Positions 17,697-27,651 of a stretch of DNA of 64,000 nucleotides are shown in pieces (within the stretch, counting starts at the first letter, position 1; each line of letters starts with the position of its first letter). The stretch lies in the NCBI RefSeq assembly GCF_013249065.1, contig NZ_JABRWQ010000004.1:124001-188000 (forward strand), in the 5' to 3' direction. This DNA comes from Winogradskyella litoriviva. Lineage in GTDB: Bacteria; Bacteroidota; Bacteroidia; Flavobacteriales; Flavobacteriaceae. The position numbers were made by a program, and so were the translations under genes. The notes beneath the pieces were generated by a model. It was not told the DNA's origin and searched no databases. It worked only from the letters and a program-made list of their open reading frames with translations.

Positions 17697-19556
17697 ATGT
17701 CAGAACAATCTAATTATACCGAAGATAACATACGCTCACTCGATTGGAAAGAACACATCCGAATGCGACCAGGTATGTATATCGGAAAATTAGGTGATGG
17801 TTCTTCTCCAGATGATGGTATTTATATTCTATTAAAGGAAGTTTTGGATAACTCTATTGATGAGTTTGTGATGGGAGCAGGTAAGACCATTGAGATTTCT
17901 ATACAAGGTGAACGTGTTATTGTTAGAGATTATGGTCGTGGGATTCCTCTTGGAAAGGTTGTAGACGTTGTTTCTAAAATGAATACTGGTGGAAAGTATG
18001 ATTCTAAAGCCTTTAAAAAATCAGTTGGTTTAAATGGTGTTGGTACAAAGGCGGTAAATGCGTTATCATCTTATTTTAGAGTTGAATCTACTAGAGATAG
18101 CAAATCAGCTTCCGCAGAGTTTGCACAAGGAAATCTTACCAACCAAGAGCTTTTAGAAGAAACAAGTAGAAGGAAAGGAACTAAAGTTAGTTTTATACCT
18201 GATGAAATCATCTTTAAAAATTATAAGTATCGCAATGAGTATGTTGTTAAGATGCTTAAAAACTATGTATATCTAAATCCAGGATTAACCATAGTTTTTA
18301 ATGGTGAAAAATATTTTAGTGAAAACGGATTAAAGGATTTGTTATCAGAAAACATTAATGAATCCGATATGCTATATCCAATTATTCATCTTAGAGGTGA
18401 TGATATTGAAATAGCAATTACACATAGTAAAACTCAGTATAGTGAAGAATATCATTCTTTCGTTAATGGACAGAATACCACTCAAGGTGGAACTCATTTA
18501 GCGGCATTTAGAGAGTCAATTGTTAAAACCATTAGAGAGTTTTACGGAAAAAATTACGAAGCATCAGATATTAGAAAATCCGTAGTAAGTGCCATTGCTA
18601 TAAAAGTAATGGAACCTGTTTTTGAGAGCCAGACTAAAACAAAGTTAGGTTCTACAGATATGGGAGGCGATTTGCCAACAGTAAGAACTTATATTAATGA
18701 CTTTGTAAAGAGATATCTCGATAATTTTTTGCATAAGAATCCAGATACTGCAGAAAAAATACAACGTAAAATACTTCAGGCAGAACGCGAGCGTAAAGAA
18801 TTGTCTGGTATTAGAAAATTAGCAAAAGATAGAGCTAAAAAGGCAAGTCTACATAATAAGAAATTACGCGACTGTCGTGTGCATTTTGGAGATACCAAAA
18901 ACGAAAGAAATTTAGAAACCACCTTGTTCATTACAGAGGGAGATTCTGCATCTGGTAGTATTACAAAATCGAGAGATGTTAATACGCAAGCGGTTTTTAG
19001 CTTAAAAGGGAAACCCTTAAATTGTTATGGTTTAAGTAAGAAGATTGTTTATGAGAACGAAGAATTTAACTTGCTTCAAGCTGCTTTAAATATTGAAGAT
19101 TCTCTTGAGGATTTACGTTATAATAATGTAGTAATAGCAACAGATGCTGATGTCGACGGAATGCATATTAGATTGTTGTTGATTACGTTTTTCCTACAAT
19201 TTTTCCCAGAAGTTATAAAAGAAGGACATTTATATATACTGCAAACACCATTGTTTAGAGTACGAAATAAAAAGGAAACCATTTATTGTTACTCTGAGGA
19301 CGAAAGAAGAAATGCAATGGAAAAACTAAAGCCGAAGCCCGAAATAACTCGATTTAAAGGATTAGGTGAAATTTCACCAGATGAATTTGTGCATTTTATT
19401 GGTGAAGATATGAGATTAGACCCTGTAATGTTGGATAAAGATATGTCTATTGAAGAGCTATTATCCTTCTACATGGGGAAAAATACACCAACACGTCAAG
19501 AGTTTATTATAGATAATCTTAAGGTTGAACTTGACGTTGTTGAGGACACAATATGA
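17697..19556 (+). CDS. parE: DNA topoisomerase IV subunit B
   Basis: 619 residues from the ATG of [10 protein letters not shown]. The ATPase subunit of topoisomerase IV acts with ParC to decatenate chromosomes. GHKL ATPase motifs are [18 protein letters not shown] and [13 protein letters not shown]. The TOPRIM domain has [12 protein letters not shown] and [12 protein letters not shown]. The C-terminus includes [14 protein letters not shown]. The protein is about 620 residues, shorter than many GyrB proteins, and the linked A subunit has a ParC-like tail, so ParE is favoured over GyrB. Its stop overlaps the next start by four bases (ATGA). Confidence 0.95.
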   Translation: MSEQSNYTEDNIRSLDWKEHIRMRPGMYIGKLGDGSSPDDGIYILLKEVLDNSIDEFVMGAGKTIEISIQGERVIVRDYGRGIPLGKVVDVVSKMNTGGKYDSKAFKKSVGLNGVGTKAVNALSSYFRVESTRDSKSASAEFAQGNLTNQELLEETSRRKGTKVSFIPDEIIFKNYKYRNEYVVKMLKNYVYLNPGLTIVFNGEKYFSENGLKDLLSENINESDMLYPIIHLRGDDIEIAITHSKTQYSEEYHSFVNGQNTTQGGTHLAAFRESIVKTIREFYGKNYEASDIRKSVVSAIAIKVMEPVFESQTKTKLGSTDMGGDLPTVRTYINDFVKRYLDNFLHKNPDTAEKIQRKILQAERERKELSGIRKLAKDRAKKASLHNKKLRDCRVHFGDTKNERNLETTLFITEGDSASGSITKSRDVNTQAVFSLKGKPLNCYGLSKKIVYENEEFNLLQAALNIEDSLEDLRYNNVVIATDADVDGMHIRLLLITFFLQFFPEVIKEGHLYILQTPLFRVRNKKETIYCYSEDERRNAMEKLKPKPEITRFKGLGEISPDEFVHFIGEDMRLDPVMLDKDMSIEELLSFYMGKNTPTRQEFIIDNLKVELDVVEDTI

Positions 19557-20026
19557 GAACAGATAACAGAAATATAAAAAACAAAATTATTTCCATCTAT
19601 TTTATATTAGTGGTTTGTGCTATTTTATTTGCCACAGTATTTAAGTCACTTAATCTTTTTCAGATAAATACACTGTACATAATAATAGGGTTGTTCTTAG
19701 CTGTCCTTTTTGTTCATTTTATTGCAAGATTTTTTGAATATGATAGCGATGGGACTAATCTTATAATTAAAAATAAAGGACTAATCCTCGCAGATTTTGT
19801 TAATTACAGAGAGCACAAAATAGAAATTCCAAAGTATAAGATTGAAGGATTTCATATATGTAATTATTTAGTATTTAAATCTTTAGTATTGGTTGTAAAA
19901 TACAGTGATGGCAGTATAGTAAAGGAGCGATTTAATATTACACTTTTAAAGAAAAAGAAAATTAAATACGTTAGGCAGTCTTTAAAAAAGATTATAAAAC
20001 AAAATAAAAAAGTTAAACAAGGGTAA
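19553..20026 (+). CDS. Small membrane protein embedded between parE and parC, PH-like tail
   Basis: 157 residues. Two hydrophobic segments (about 11-31 and 38-60) are followed by a basic, beta-rich domain ([45 protein letters not shown]) resembling bacterial PH-like domains, and a very basic end ([22 protein letters not shown]). The gene overlaps parE by four bases and parC by one, so it is almost certainly translated in the same operon. I do not recognise a named family. A membrane link for topoisomerase IV is a speculation from position and the basic tail. Confidence 0.85.
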   Translation: MRTDNRNIKNKIISIYFILVVCAILFATVFKSLNLFQINTLYIIIGLFLAVLFVHFIARFFEYDSDGTNLIIKNKGLILADFVNYREHKIEIPKYKIEGFHICNYLVFKSLVLVVKYSDGSIVKERFNITLLKKKKIKYVRQSLKKIIKQNKKVKQG

Positions 20027-22713
20027 TGGCAGAAGAGCATGACGAGTTATTAAATGAAGACAATGGTAGCCAAGAAACAATAAAGAAGGTTACCGGAATG
20101 TATAAAGACTGGTTTCTAGATTACGCATCTTATGTAATTTTAGAGCGAGCTGTACCAGCAATTGAAGATGGTTTTAAACCAGTACAGCGTCGTATAATGC
20201 ACTCTATGAAAGACTTAGATGACGGACGCTATAACAAAGTAGCTAATATTGTTGGTCACACCATGCAATACCATCCACATGGAGACGCTAGTATTGCTGA
20301 TGCAATGGTACAGATTGGTCAGAAAGATTTACTCATAGATACTCAAGGAAACTGGGGAAATATATTAACAGGTGACCGTGCTGCCGCTTCACGTTATATT
20401 GAAGCAAGGCTATCTAAATTTGCCTTAGATGTAGTTTATAATCCCAAAATAACAGAATGGCAAGCCTCGTATGATGGCAGAAGAAAAGAACCAATAAATC
20501 TTCCGGTAATGTTTCCGTTATTGTTGGCGCAAGGAGGTGAAGGTATAGCCGTAGGTTTGTCAACTAAAATTTTGCCACATAATTTTATTGAGTTAATAGA
20601 TGCATCAGTAAAACATTTAAAAGGTAAACGCTTTACAATATTACCGGATTTTCCAACAGCAGGAATTGCAGATTTTTCTAATTATAATGATGGTTTAAGA
20701 GGAGGAAAGGTTAGGGTTAGAGCAAAAATTTCTCAACGCGATAAAAATTCATTAGTTATTACAGAGATTCCTTTTAGCACTACAACATCATCTTTAATAG
20801 ATTCAATTTTAAAAGCCAATGATAAAGGGAAAATAAAAATTAAGAAGATTGAAGATAATACAGCAGCTGAAGTTGAAATATTAATTCATTTGCCATCTGG
20901 TTTGTCTCCAGATAAAACGATTGATGCTCTTTACGCTTTTACAAATTGTGAAACATCTATATCACCTCTAGGTTGTGTAATTGAAGATAACAAGCCTTAT
21001 TTTGTAGGTGTTACAGAAATGTTACGTCGATCTACGGATAATACAGTAGAGTTATTAAAGAGTGAATTAGAGATAAAGCTTGGTGAGTTTGAAGAGCAAT
21101 GGCATTTTGCCTCTCTAGAGCGCATTTTTATTGAAAATAGAATTTATAGAGATATTGAAGAAGAGGAGACTTGGGATGGTGTAATTAATGCCATTGATAA
21201 AGGACTTCAACCGCATATAAAGCATTTAAAACGAAAAATTACTGTAGAGGATATTACGCGTCTAACAGAAATTAGAATTAAGCGTATTTCTAAATTTGAT
21301 ATAGATAAAGCTCAACAAAAAATAGATGCTTTAGAAGATCAGATAGCTGAAGTAAAACATCATCTAGCCAATTTAATTGACTATGCAATAGCATATTTCG
21401 AAAGATTGAAAAAGGAATATGGAGAAGGTAAAGAGCGAAAAACAGAAATTAGAATTTTTGATGACGTAGATGCGACAAAAGTGGTAATTAGAAACACAAA
21501 GCTCTATGTGAATAGAGAAGAAGGTTTTGTTGGTACATCTTTAAAACGAGACGAGTATGTTTGTGATTGTAGTGATATAGATGATATTATTTGTTTTACT
21601 AAAGAAGGTAAAATGATGGTGACAAAAGTGGATTCTAAAACTTTTATTGGTAAAAACATTATCCATGTAGCGGTATTCAAGAAAAAGGATAAACGCACCA
21701 TTTATAACTTGATTTATCGCGATGGTAAAGGTGGTCCATCTTATGTAAAACGATTTGCAGTAACCAGTATGACAAGGGATCGTGAGTACGACCTAACTAA
21801 TGGTAATAAAGGCTCTGTTTTATGGTATTTTTCTGCTAACCCAAATGGTGAAGCAGAGGTAGTTTCAATCTCACTAAGGCAAGTAGGTAGCATAAAGAAG
21901 TTGAAATGGGATTTAGATTTTGCAGATGTACTTATAAAAGGTAGAACATCAAAAGGAAATACGGTAACAAAATATGCAATAAAGCGTGTAGAACTCAAAG
22001 AAAAAGGCGTTTCTACCCTAAAACCAAGAAGGATTTGGTTTGATGATACAGTGCAGCGTTTAAATGTTGACGAAAGAGGAGAACTGATTGGAGAATTTAG
22101 AGGAGAAGATCGTTTGTTAATTATTAGTCAATCAGGTGTTGCAAAAACTATAATCCCAGAATTAACGGCTCATTTTGATAGCGACATGATTGTTATGGAG
22201 AAATGGATTCCTAGTAAGCCAATTTCAGCAATTTATTATGATGGTGAAAAAGAACGTTATTATGTTAAGCGATTTTTAATTGACCAAGAAGGAAAAGAAG
22301 AATCTTTTATTTCGGACCATCCAGATTCTCAATTAGAAATAGTTTCAACAGACTGGAGACCTATGGCAGATGTAGAATTCACTAAAGAACGAGGTAAAGA
22401 TCGTAAGCCAAACATGGAGGTTAATCTTGAAGAGTTTATTTCGGTTAAAGGCATTAATGCTCTTGGTAATCAATTAACTAAAGACAAGGTGAATCAGATT
22501 AATTTGTTAGAGCCATTACCGTATAATGCTCCAGAGGAAGTGCATGCAGATGAATTGGAAGTAGTAGATGAGGAAACTATAAATACGGACACAAAGAACA
22601 ATTCTGACACAGTTAAATCATCGAAATCTGAAGATGAGTTTTCTAAGAAAAATGATAATGAAAATGACGATGATTTAGGTACAGATGAACAAGGCCAGGT
22701 GACACTTTTTTAA
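20026..22713 (+). CDS. parC: DNA topoisomerase IV subunit A
   Basis: 895 residues. The breakage-reunion domain has KPVQRRIMHSM, HGDASIADAM near 86-95 and the catalytic tyrosine in ASRYIEAR (Tyr124). The position equivalent to GyrA Ser83 appears to be Ala88, which may be normal for this phylum. A coiled-coil tower lies near 430-470 (QQKIDALEDQIAEVKHHLANLI). A six-bladed pinwheel-like C-terminal domain is followed by an acidic Asp/Glu/Ser/Lys tail of about 50 residues. Start overlaps the preceding gene (TAATG). The gene converges with the O-acylation cassette, with only two bases between the stops. Confidence 0.95.
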   Translation: MAEEHDELLNEDNGSQETIKKVTGMYKDWFLDYASYVILERAVPAIEDGFKPVQRRIMHSMKDLDDGRYNKVANIVGHTMQYHPHGDASIADAMVQIGQKDLLIDTQGNWGNILTGDRAAASRYIEARLSKFALDVVYNPKITEWQASYDGRRKEPINLPVMFPLLLAQGGEGIAVGLSTKILPHNFIELIDASVKHLKGKRFTILPDFPTAGIADFSNYNDGLRGGKVRVRAKISQRDKNSLVITEIPFSTTTSSLIDSILKANDKGKIKIKKIEDNTAAEVEILIHLPSGLSPDKTIDALYAFTNCETSISPLGCVIEDNKPYFVGVTEMLRRSTDNTVELLKSELEIKLGEFEEQWHFASLERIFIENRIYRDIEEEETWDGVINAIDKGLQPHIKHLKRKITVEDITRLTEIRIKRISKFDIDKAQQKIDALEDQIAEVKHHLANLIDYAIAYFERLKKEYGEGKERKTEIRIFDDVDATKVVIRNTKLYVNREEGFVGTSLKRDEYVCDCSDIDDIICFTKEGKMMVTKVDSKTFIGKNIIHVAVFKKKDKRTIYNLIYRDGKGGPSYVKRFAVTSMTRDREYDLTNGNKGSVLWYFSANPNGEAEVVSISLRQVGSIKKLKWDLDFADVLIKGRTSKGNTVTKYAIKRVELKEKGVSTLKPRRIWFDDTVQRLNVDERGELIGEFRGEDRLLIISQSGVAKTIIPELTAHFDSDMIVMEKWIPSKPISAIYYDGEKERYYVKRFLIDQEGKEESFISDHPDSQLEIVSTDWRPMADVEFTKERGKDRKPNMEVNLEEFISVKGINALGNQLTKDKVNQINLLEPLPYNAPEEVHADELEVVDEETINTDTKNNSDTVKSSKSEDEFSKKNDNENDDDLGTDEQGQVTLF

Positions 22714-22715
22714 AT

Positions 22716-23663
22716 TTACATGAAGGGTTTTAATTTTTCTGATAAATATGCAGAGAATTTTTCAGCACCAATTACAGACATGTGCGTTGCGTCTTTCCAA
22801 TAGGAGTTATCCTTAGTATCTTTGTAAAGATTTGTGAAATCTAAATATTTCAATCCTAAATCTTGCATTAAAGTTGAAAGCAATTTATTGTCTTCATTAC
22901 AAGTATCATTGTAAATAGGTGTCGTCACAAATATAAATTTCTTATTTGGTGAATTGTCAATAAATGATTTTATTGATTTTAAATAATTAACAGCAGTAGT
23001 ATTCATTTTAGTTTTACCCATACAATCTTCTGTTATGCTGGTATTGGCTTTAGCTAGAATAATATCTCTCATTTCTTGTTGAGAATTACTTACAGTTAGT
23101 GGGTCGTATCCAGAATAGGTTTTGTAATTATAGCTAGGTTTGAAGTAATTTTTTAAAATCCCTATTGAGTTTCCGTTATAATTCATGCTATAATAAAAAC
23201 GTTGCAATACAGAAAGGCTTTTTGATTTGTTAAGCGAATTAGTAATGTTCTTTTCTCTGTGATATTTTGTTTTTAAACCTCTAATGTCAGAGCCATCATA
23301 GTTTGGGTCAAAAAAGTTTTTAGTATCAATATGTATTAATATAAGCTGTTTTTTGTCATTTTTCAAGGTGTTTATTAGAGTGCTGTTGTATGCAATACCA
23401 ACTCCGTCAACGCCAATATTGAATCCGTTTTTACTAAATAAGTCAACATCTATGTGATGATTTGCTCTTGAGTTTCCAAAGACTATAAAGTCTGTACTGT
23501 CTTTAATGGATAAAAACTGATTTAGTTTACCAATTGCTTGTCCAGTCATAACTTCGTCACTTATTTTATTTAAACTAAAGAAGACGAGTTTGTCTAATCC
23601 GAAACTAATTATTAAAATTAATCCAATAAGTTTTAAAAGCTTTTTTGTGATTTCTGAGTTCAT
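22716..23663 (-). CDS. Membrane-anchored SGNH-like protein, partner of MBOAT (distal cassette)
   Basis: 315 residues with one N-terminal membrane segment (about 10-32). The sequence VFGNSRANHH near 61-70 places Ser65 where SGNH/GDSL hydrolases have their nucleophile. DATHMS near 291-296 supplies an Asp-x-x-His pair (Asp291, His294). This is the layout of DltD and AlgX/AlgJ-like proteins that complete O-acyl transfer with an MBOAT protein. It lies three bases after the MBOAT gene. It probably moves acyl groups onto an extracytoplasmic polymer. The exact polymer is unknown. Confidence 0.8.
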   Translation of the reverse strand: MNSEITKKLLKLIGLILIISFGLDKLVFFSLNKISDEVMTGQAIGKLNQFLSIKDSTDFIVFGNSRANHHIDVDLFSKNGFNIGVDGVGIAYNSTLINTLKNDKKQLILIHIDTKNFFDPNYDGSDIRGLKTKYHREKNITNSLNKSKSLSVLQRFYYSMNYNGNSIGILKNYFKPSYNYKTYSGYDPLTVSNSQQEMRDIILAKANTSITEDCMGKTKMNTTAVNYLKSIKSFIDNSPNKKFIFVTTPIYNDTCNEDNKLLSTLMQDLGLKYLDFTNLYKDTKDNSYWKDATHMSVIGAEKFSAYLSEKLKPFM

Positions 23664-23666
23664 AAT

Positions 23667-25073
23667 CTAGAATTGAAAATAAATAAAGTTTTCAGCTGTT
23701 GAATAGAAGAGACAAAGCAATAGAATAATTAAAGAAACTATAATAGATAATTTTAACATGCTAAACTTAACTCCATAATCTTCCAAAGGAATATTGGTTC
23801 TAAAGATTTTTAAATCAATTACAAACCCTAGGGCAAGTAAAAGTATAGCGTTTATAAATGTGTTTATGTTTCCTATAAATAGAGAGCCATAATTAAAACT
23901 AATTATTTCTGACAAAATTGTTGATGCAGAGTGAAAGTCTGGAGCCCTAAAAAAGACCCATGCAATGAGAACAACTATAAAGGTGTAAATATATCCTAAA
24001 GCGTTGAATGTTTTAATTTTAAGCGCAGAAAAAGTGTACTTTTCTAAACTTAAAAATAGACCGTGAATTCCTCCCCAAATAACAAAATTCCAGGAGCTGC
24101 CATGCCATAAGCCACCAATTAGCATTGTTAAAAGTAGGTTTCTGTACGTTATTACAATACCTTTTCTATTTCCACCTAAAGAAATATATAAATAATCTCT
24201 TAACCAAAACGATAAAGACATGTGCCATCGCCTCCAAAATTCAGTTAATGTCCTTGAGAAATATGGAAAATTGAAGTTTCTGTTAAAATTAAATCCAAAT
24301 AGTTTAGCGCTACCAATGGCTATGTCAGAATAACCAGAAAAGTCAAAATAAATCTGAAATGCATAAAAAATGGTGGCAACTAAAAGAGTAGAGCCATTGT
24401 GTATTTCATAATTTCCATAAACAGAATCTACATATATCCCTAAATTGTCTGCAATTGCGACTTTTCTAAATAATCCAATAAAAATTTGAAAAATCCCAGT
24501 CTTAATTAATGTAACGTTAAGATTTCTCTTCTTTTCAATTTGTGGTATTAAGTTAGAAGCTCTTTCAATTGGGCCTGCAACTAACTGAGGAAACAAGCTT
24601 ACAAACGTAAAAAAGGCTACAATGTCTCTGCTTGCTTTTATTTCTTTTCTATATATGTCTATACTATAGCTTAGTGTTTGAAATGTGTAGAAACTAATTC
24701 CAACCGGCAAAATGATGTTTAGTGTTAAACTGTTGACCTCCCAACCTATTGTAGACATTGTTGTTGCAAATGAATCTGCAAAAAAGTTATAGTATTTAAA
24801 AACCCCTAATAACCCTAGATTTGAAAGGAGACTAACGTATAGCCATCGTTTTTTGTTTTTGTCTAAAGCATCTTCGATTTTTTGACCAACAAAGTAATCT
24901 AAAAAAGAACTAAAAATTATAAGTGATATGAATCTGTAGTCCCACCAGCCATAAAAAACGTAACTAGAAATAAGTAATAAGATGTTCTGATTCTTATAAT
25001 TGTTTTTTAATAACCAATAGATAATGAATACTATAGGTAAAAAGATTAAATATTCAATTGAATTGAAAAGCAT
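23667..25073 (-). CDS. MBOAT family O-acyltransferase, AlgI/DltB-like (distal cassette)
   Basis: 468 residues, polytopic. It begins MLFNSIEYLIFLPIVF, the usual MBOAT start. The core motifs are PVGISFYTFQTLSY, FPQLVAGPIERA, FWRRWHMSLSFWLRDYLYI and LIGGLWHGSSWNF, with the catalytic histidine at 324. MBOAT proteins bring acyl groups across the inner membrane for transfer to exopolysaccharides or teichoic acids. It follows the first SGNH gene by 16 bases and precedes the second by three, in a four-gene run of two MBOAT-SGNH pairs. Confidence 0.92.
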   Translation of the reverse strand: MLFNSIEYLIFLPIVFIIYWLLKNNYKNQNILLLISSYVFYGWWDYRFISLIIFSSFLDYFVGQKIEDALDKNKKRWLYVSLLSNLGLLGVFKYYNFFADSFATTMSTIGWEVNSLTLNIILPVGISFYTFQTLSYSIDIYRKEIKASRDIVAFFTFVSLFPQLVAGPIERASNLIPQIEKKRNLNVTLIKTGIFQIFIGLFRKVAIADNLGIYVDSVYGNYEIHNGSTLLVATIFYAFQIYFDFSGYSDIAIGSAKLFGFNFNRNFNFPYFSRTLTEFWRRWHMSLSFWLRDYLYISLGGNRKGIVITYRNLLLTMLIGGLWHGSSWNFVIWGGIHGLFLSLEKYTFSALKIKTFNALGYIYTFIVVLIAWVFFRAPDFHSASTILSEIISFNYGSLFIGNINTFINAILLLALGFVIDLKIFRTNIPLEDYGVKFSMLKLSIIVSLIILLLCLFYSTAENFIYFQF

Positions 25074-25089
25074 ATTTTTTAATTTTTAT

Positions 25090-26040
25090 CTATTTACTTA
25101 AGCTGTAAGTTGCAATAGCTTCATTTATTTTTGATTTTGAGTCTTTGCTTTTTAATAAATCATTAATTAAAAGATTATTAAACATTTTAGAGAATCTATT
25201 AGCTCCTAATGAATTTAGGTGGTCTAAATCTACATAAAAAGTATTAGGTAATTTAAATGAATTAAAATCGAGTAATGTTACATTTTTAAAATGTTTTTTC
25301 TTTATATCTTGGTAATAGTTTTCATTTTTTAATACAGGAAGATCTTTATGCTGTGGACTTCTAATAAGGAAAACATCTTTGTTATGTGCTTTACAAAACG
25401 TAATTATTTTTTTTAAATAATTTATGTTTGATTCTGATATTTTATAATTAATTCCATAATTAGTTGTGTCTGACTTTGCTTCTTCTAGCATTTCATCTAA
25501 TTTGTTAATTTTTGTTGATTTGTAGCCATCAATACTATTTATAATGTTAAAATCGTTATTGATTGTTCTGTAAATATTTTTCTTAGCTGCAATAGATAAA
25601 CAGGAGGTTAAATCTTCTCTATTATTGTCATATAATAAGCTAAAGTCTTCCTTGTTAATAAATGTCAAATAAGTAGGAAGGAAGTAAGACATTTTTTCAA
25701 ATCCCCAAATCCATTCATTTATTTTAGAATCAATCTGATTGTTTGTAAATTCAATAAACACAGTTTGTATTTGAGGGTTATTTGGAATAATATTTTTTAC
25801 TTTTTGATAAGTATAAAAATATGATTCTCCGGCATCTGCTAAATTTTTGAAATTCTTAATTATTGAGTCGTTATAAGCGTAACTTGGATGTGAATGTCCA
25901 AATACAACATATGTTGAGTTTTCGTCAATTTTGAATTTTGATTGATTTTTAATAATAGTTATAGGGATTATAGCTATCGCAACTACAGTTAGTATTGCAA
26001 TAATCAAAAAAACGAGTATTTTTTTTATAAATGCTTTCAT
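25090..26040 (-). CDS. Membrane-anchored SGNH-like protein, partner of MBOAT (proximal cassette)
   Basis: 316 residues with one N-terminal hydrophobic segment (about 5-30). YVVFGHSHPSYAYN near 44-57 gives a putative nucleophile Ser50 in a GHS context, not the usual GDS. DLDHLNSLGANRF near 271-283 gives Asp271 and His274. The pattern is like the distal SGNH protein, but the two sequences are quite diverged. The start codon follows the stop of the upstream MBOAT directly with no spacer. It probably acts as the extracytoplasmic acyl-transfer partner of that MBOAT. Confidence 0.8.
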   Translation of the reverse strand: MKAFIKKILVFLIIAILTVVAIAIIPITIIKNQSKFKIDENSTYVVFGHSHPSYAYNDSIIKNFKNLADAGESYFYTYQKVKNIIPNNPQIQTVFIEFTNNQIDSKINEWIWGFEKMSYFLPTYLTFINKEDFSLLYDNNREDLTSCLSIAAKKNIYRTINNDFNIINSIDGYKSTKINKLDEMLEEAKSDTTNYGINYKISESNINYLKKIITFCKAHNKDVFLIRSPQHKDLPVLKNENYYQDIKKKHFKNVTLLDFNSFKLPNTFYVDLDHLNSLGANRFSKMFNNLLINDLLKSKDSKSKINEAIATYSLSK

Positions 26041-27489
26041 TTAAAACTGGAAATAAATAAATTCTTGCTCTTTTCCTATAAATAAAAAGATTAGACAAAT
26101 TAATAGTATGTAGAACCCTAATCTCAAACTTCTTGGCCATTTGAAACCAAATTTTTCAATTCCGTATTGAGTTTCTCTACCAAGCCATTCTATAACCACT
26201 AAAAAGACAATTAAAACTAGAGTTTCAATTGCTAGTTGTCTATTTGAAAACTCTGGTATAGAAAAAAGGCTTTTAGAAAAAATGGTACTTAAATAATTAA
26301 TAGCATGTGAAATATTGTCTGCTCTAAAAAATACCCAAGCAATTACAGTAAGTAAAAATGTTACACTAATATTTAAAATGTCTTTAAGTGGAGCAAAAAG
26401 TTTGCCTTCTGCAGAGATTCCAATATTATTTCTATTTCTATTCATAAGAAGTAATGGTAAAAAATAAATAGCATTTAAAAGGCCCCATACAATAAAGGTC
26501 CAGTTTGAGCCATGCCAAAATCCACTAACAATGAATATTATAAAAGTATTTCTAACTTTCATTGAGGTTCCTCCTCGACTACCGCCTAAAGGAATATACA
26601 GATAATCTCTAAACCAAGTAGATAAAGATATGTGCCAGCGTCTCCAAAATTCAGCTATATCTCTAGAGAAATAAGGAAAAGCAAAGTTTTGTTTTAAATT
26701 AAAACCAAATAGACGAGATGTACCTATGGCTATATCTGAATAACCTGAAAAATCACCGTAAATCTGAAATGTGAAGAATATTGCGCCAAGCAATAAACCA
26801 CTTCCTCCATAATCATTATAATTATTAAAAAATTCGTTTGCAAATCGAGCCGAGTTATCGGCAATCACTATTTTTTTGAATAATCCCCAAAGAATTTGAC
26901 GTAATCCATCTACTGCTTTTGAATATTCAAATTTGCGCTTTGTATAAAATTGAGGAAGTAAATTTGTTGCACGTTCAATCGGACCCGCTACTAATTGTGG
27001 AAAGAAACTTACAAAGGCTGAAAATGCAATAAAATCCTTAGTAGGCGTTAATTTCTTTTTATAAACATCGATTGTGTAACTTAATGTTTGGAATGTGTAG
27101 AAACTAATACCAACAGGTAAAATTATTTTTAATGAAGAAACGTTTAATTCTTGACCAAATAGGGTAAAGGCGGTTATGAGATTATCTAAGAAAAAGTTGT
27201 AGTATTTGAAAAAACCTAAGAATCCTAAATTAACAATAATACTGCACCAAAGTAGTATTATTCGTTTTCTGTTATTTTCTTCTTTGGAAAGTAAAATACC
27301 TATAGAGTAATCAACAATGGTACTGAAAACAATTAACGATAAAAATCGCCAATCCCACCAGCCATAAAAGACGTAGCTTGCTAGTACAATTAGAAAATTT
27401 TGATATTTAAGATTTTTCTGGGTAACAAACCAGTATAGTATAAATACGATCGGTAAGAAAACAGCAAAATCAATTGAGTTAAAAAGCAT
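26041..27489 (-). CDS. MBOAT family O-acyltransferase, AlgI/DltB-like (proximal cassette)
   Basis: 482 residues, polytopic. It shares motifs with the distal MBOAT: MLFNSIDFAVFLPIVF, PVGISFYTFQTLSY, FFPQLVAGPIERATN, FWRRWHISLSTWFRDYLYIPLGG, and FWHGSNW with catalytic His326. The second histidine seen in the distal copy (GGIHG) is replaced by GLLNA here, so the copies may differ in donor or acceptor. It is the first gene of the four-gene cassette, 162 bases downstream of the esterase-like lipoprotein. No clear promoter is visible in that gap. Confidence 0.92.
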   Translation of the reverse strand: MLFNSIDFAVFLPIVFILYWFVTQKNLKYQNFLIVLASYVFYGWWDWRFLSLIVFSTIVDYSIGILLSKEENNRKRIILLWCSIIVNLGFLGFFKYYNFFLDNLITAFTLFGQELNVSSLKIILPVGISFYTFQTLSYTIDVYKKKLTPTKDFIAFSAFVSFFPQLVAGPIERATNLLPQFYTKRKFEYSKAVDGLRQILWGLFKKIVIADNSARFANEFFNNYNDYGGSGLLLGAIFFTFQIYGDFSGYSDIAIGTSRLFGFNLKQNFAFPYFSRDIAEFWRRWHISLSTWFRDYLYIPLGGSRGGTSMKVRNTFIIFIVSGFWHGSNWTFIVWGLLNAIYFLPLLLMNRNRNNIGISAEGKLFAPLKDILNISVTFLLTVIAWVFFRADNISHAINYLSTIFSKSLFSIPEFSNRQLAIETLVLIVFLVVIEWLGRETQYGIEKFGFKWPRSLRLGFYILLICLIFLFIGKEQEFIYFQF

Positions 27490-27651
27490 TAACGTTGAAT
27501 TTTATAGATTTGGGTTCTTAAAAAGAATAGTTAAATTTTTTGGAAATATAGCTAAAGCTAGTATTTAGCACATTAAAAATTCTAGATTTTAGTTAAGAGG
27601 ATTAAAAATATCGTTCTACAACCGAATTCAATTTCTTAGTATTAAAAATTT

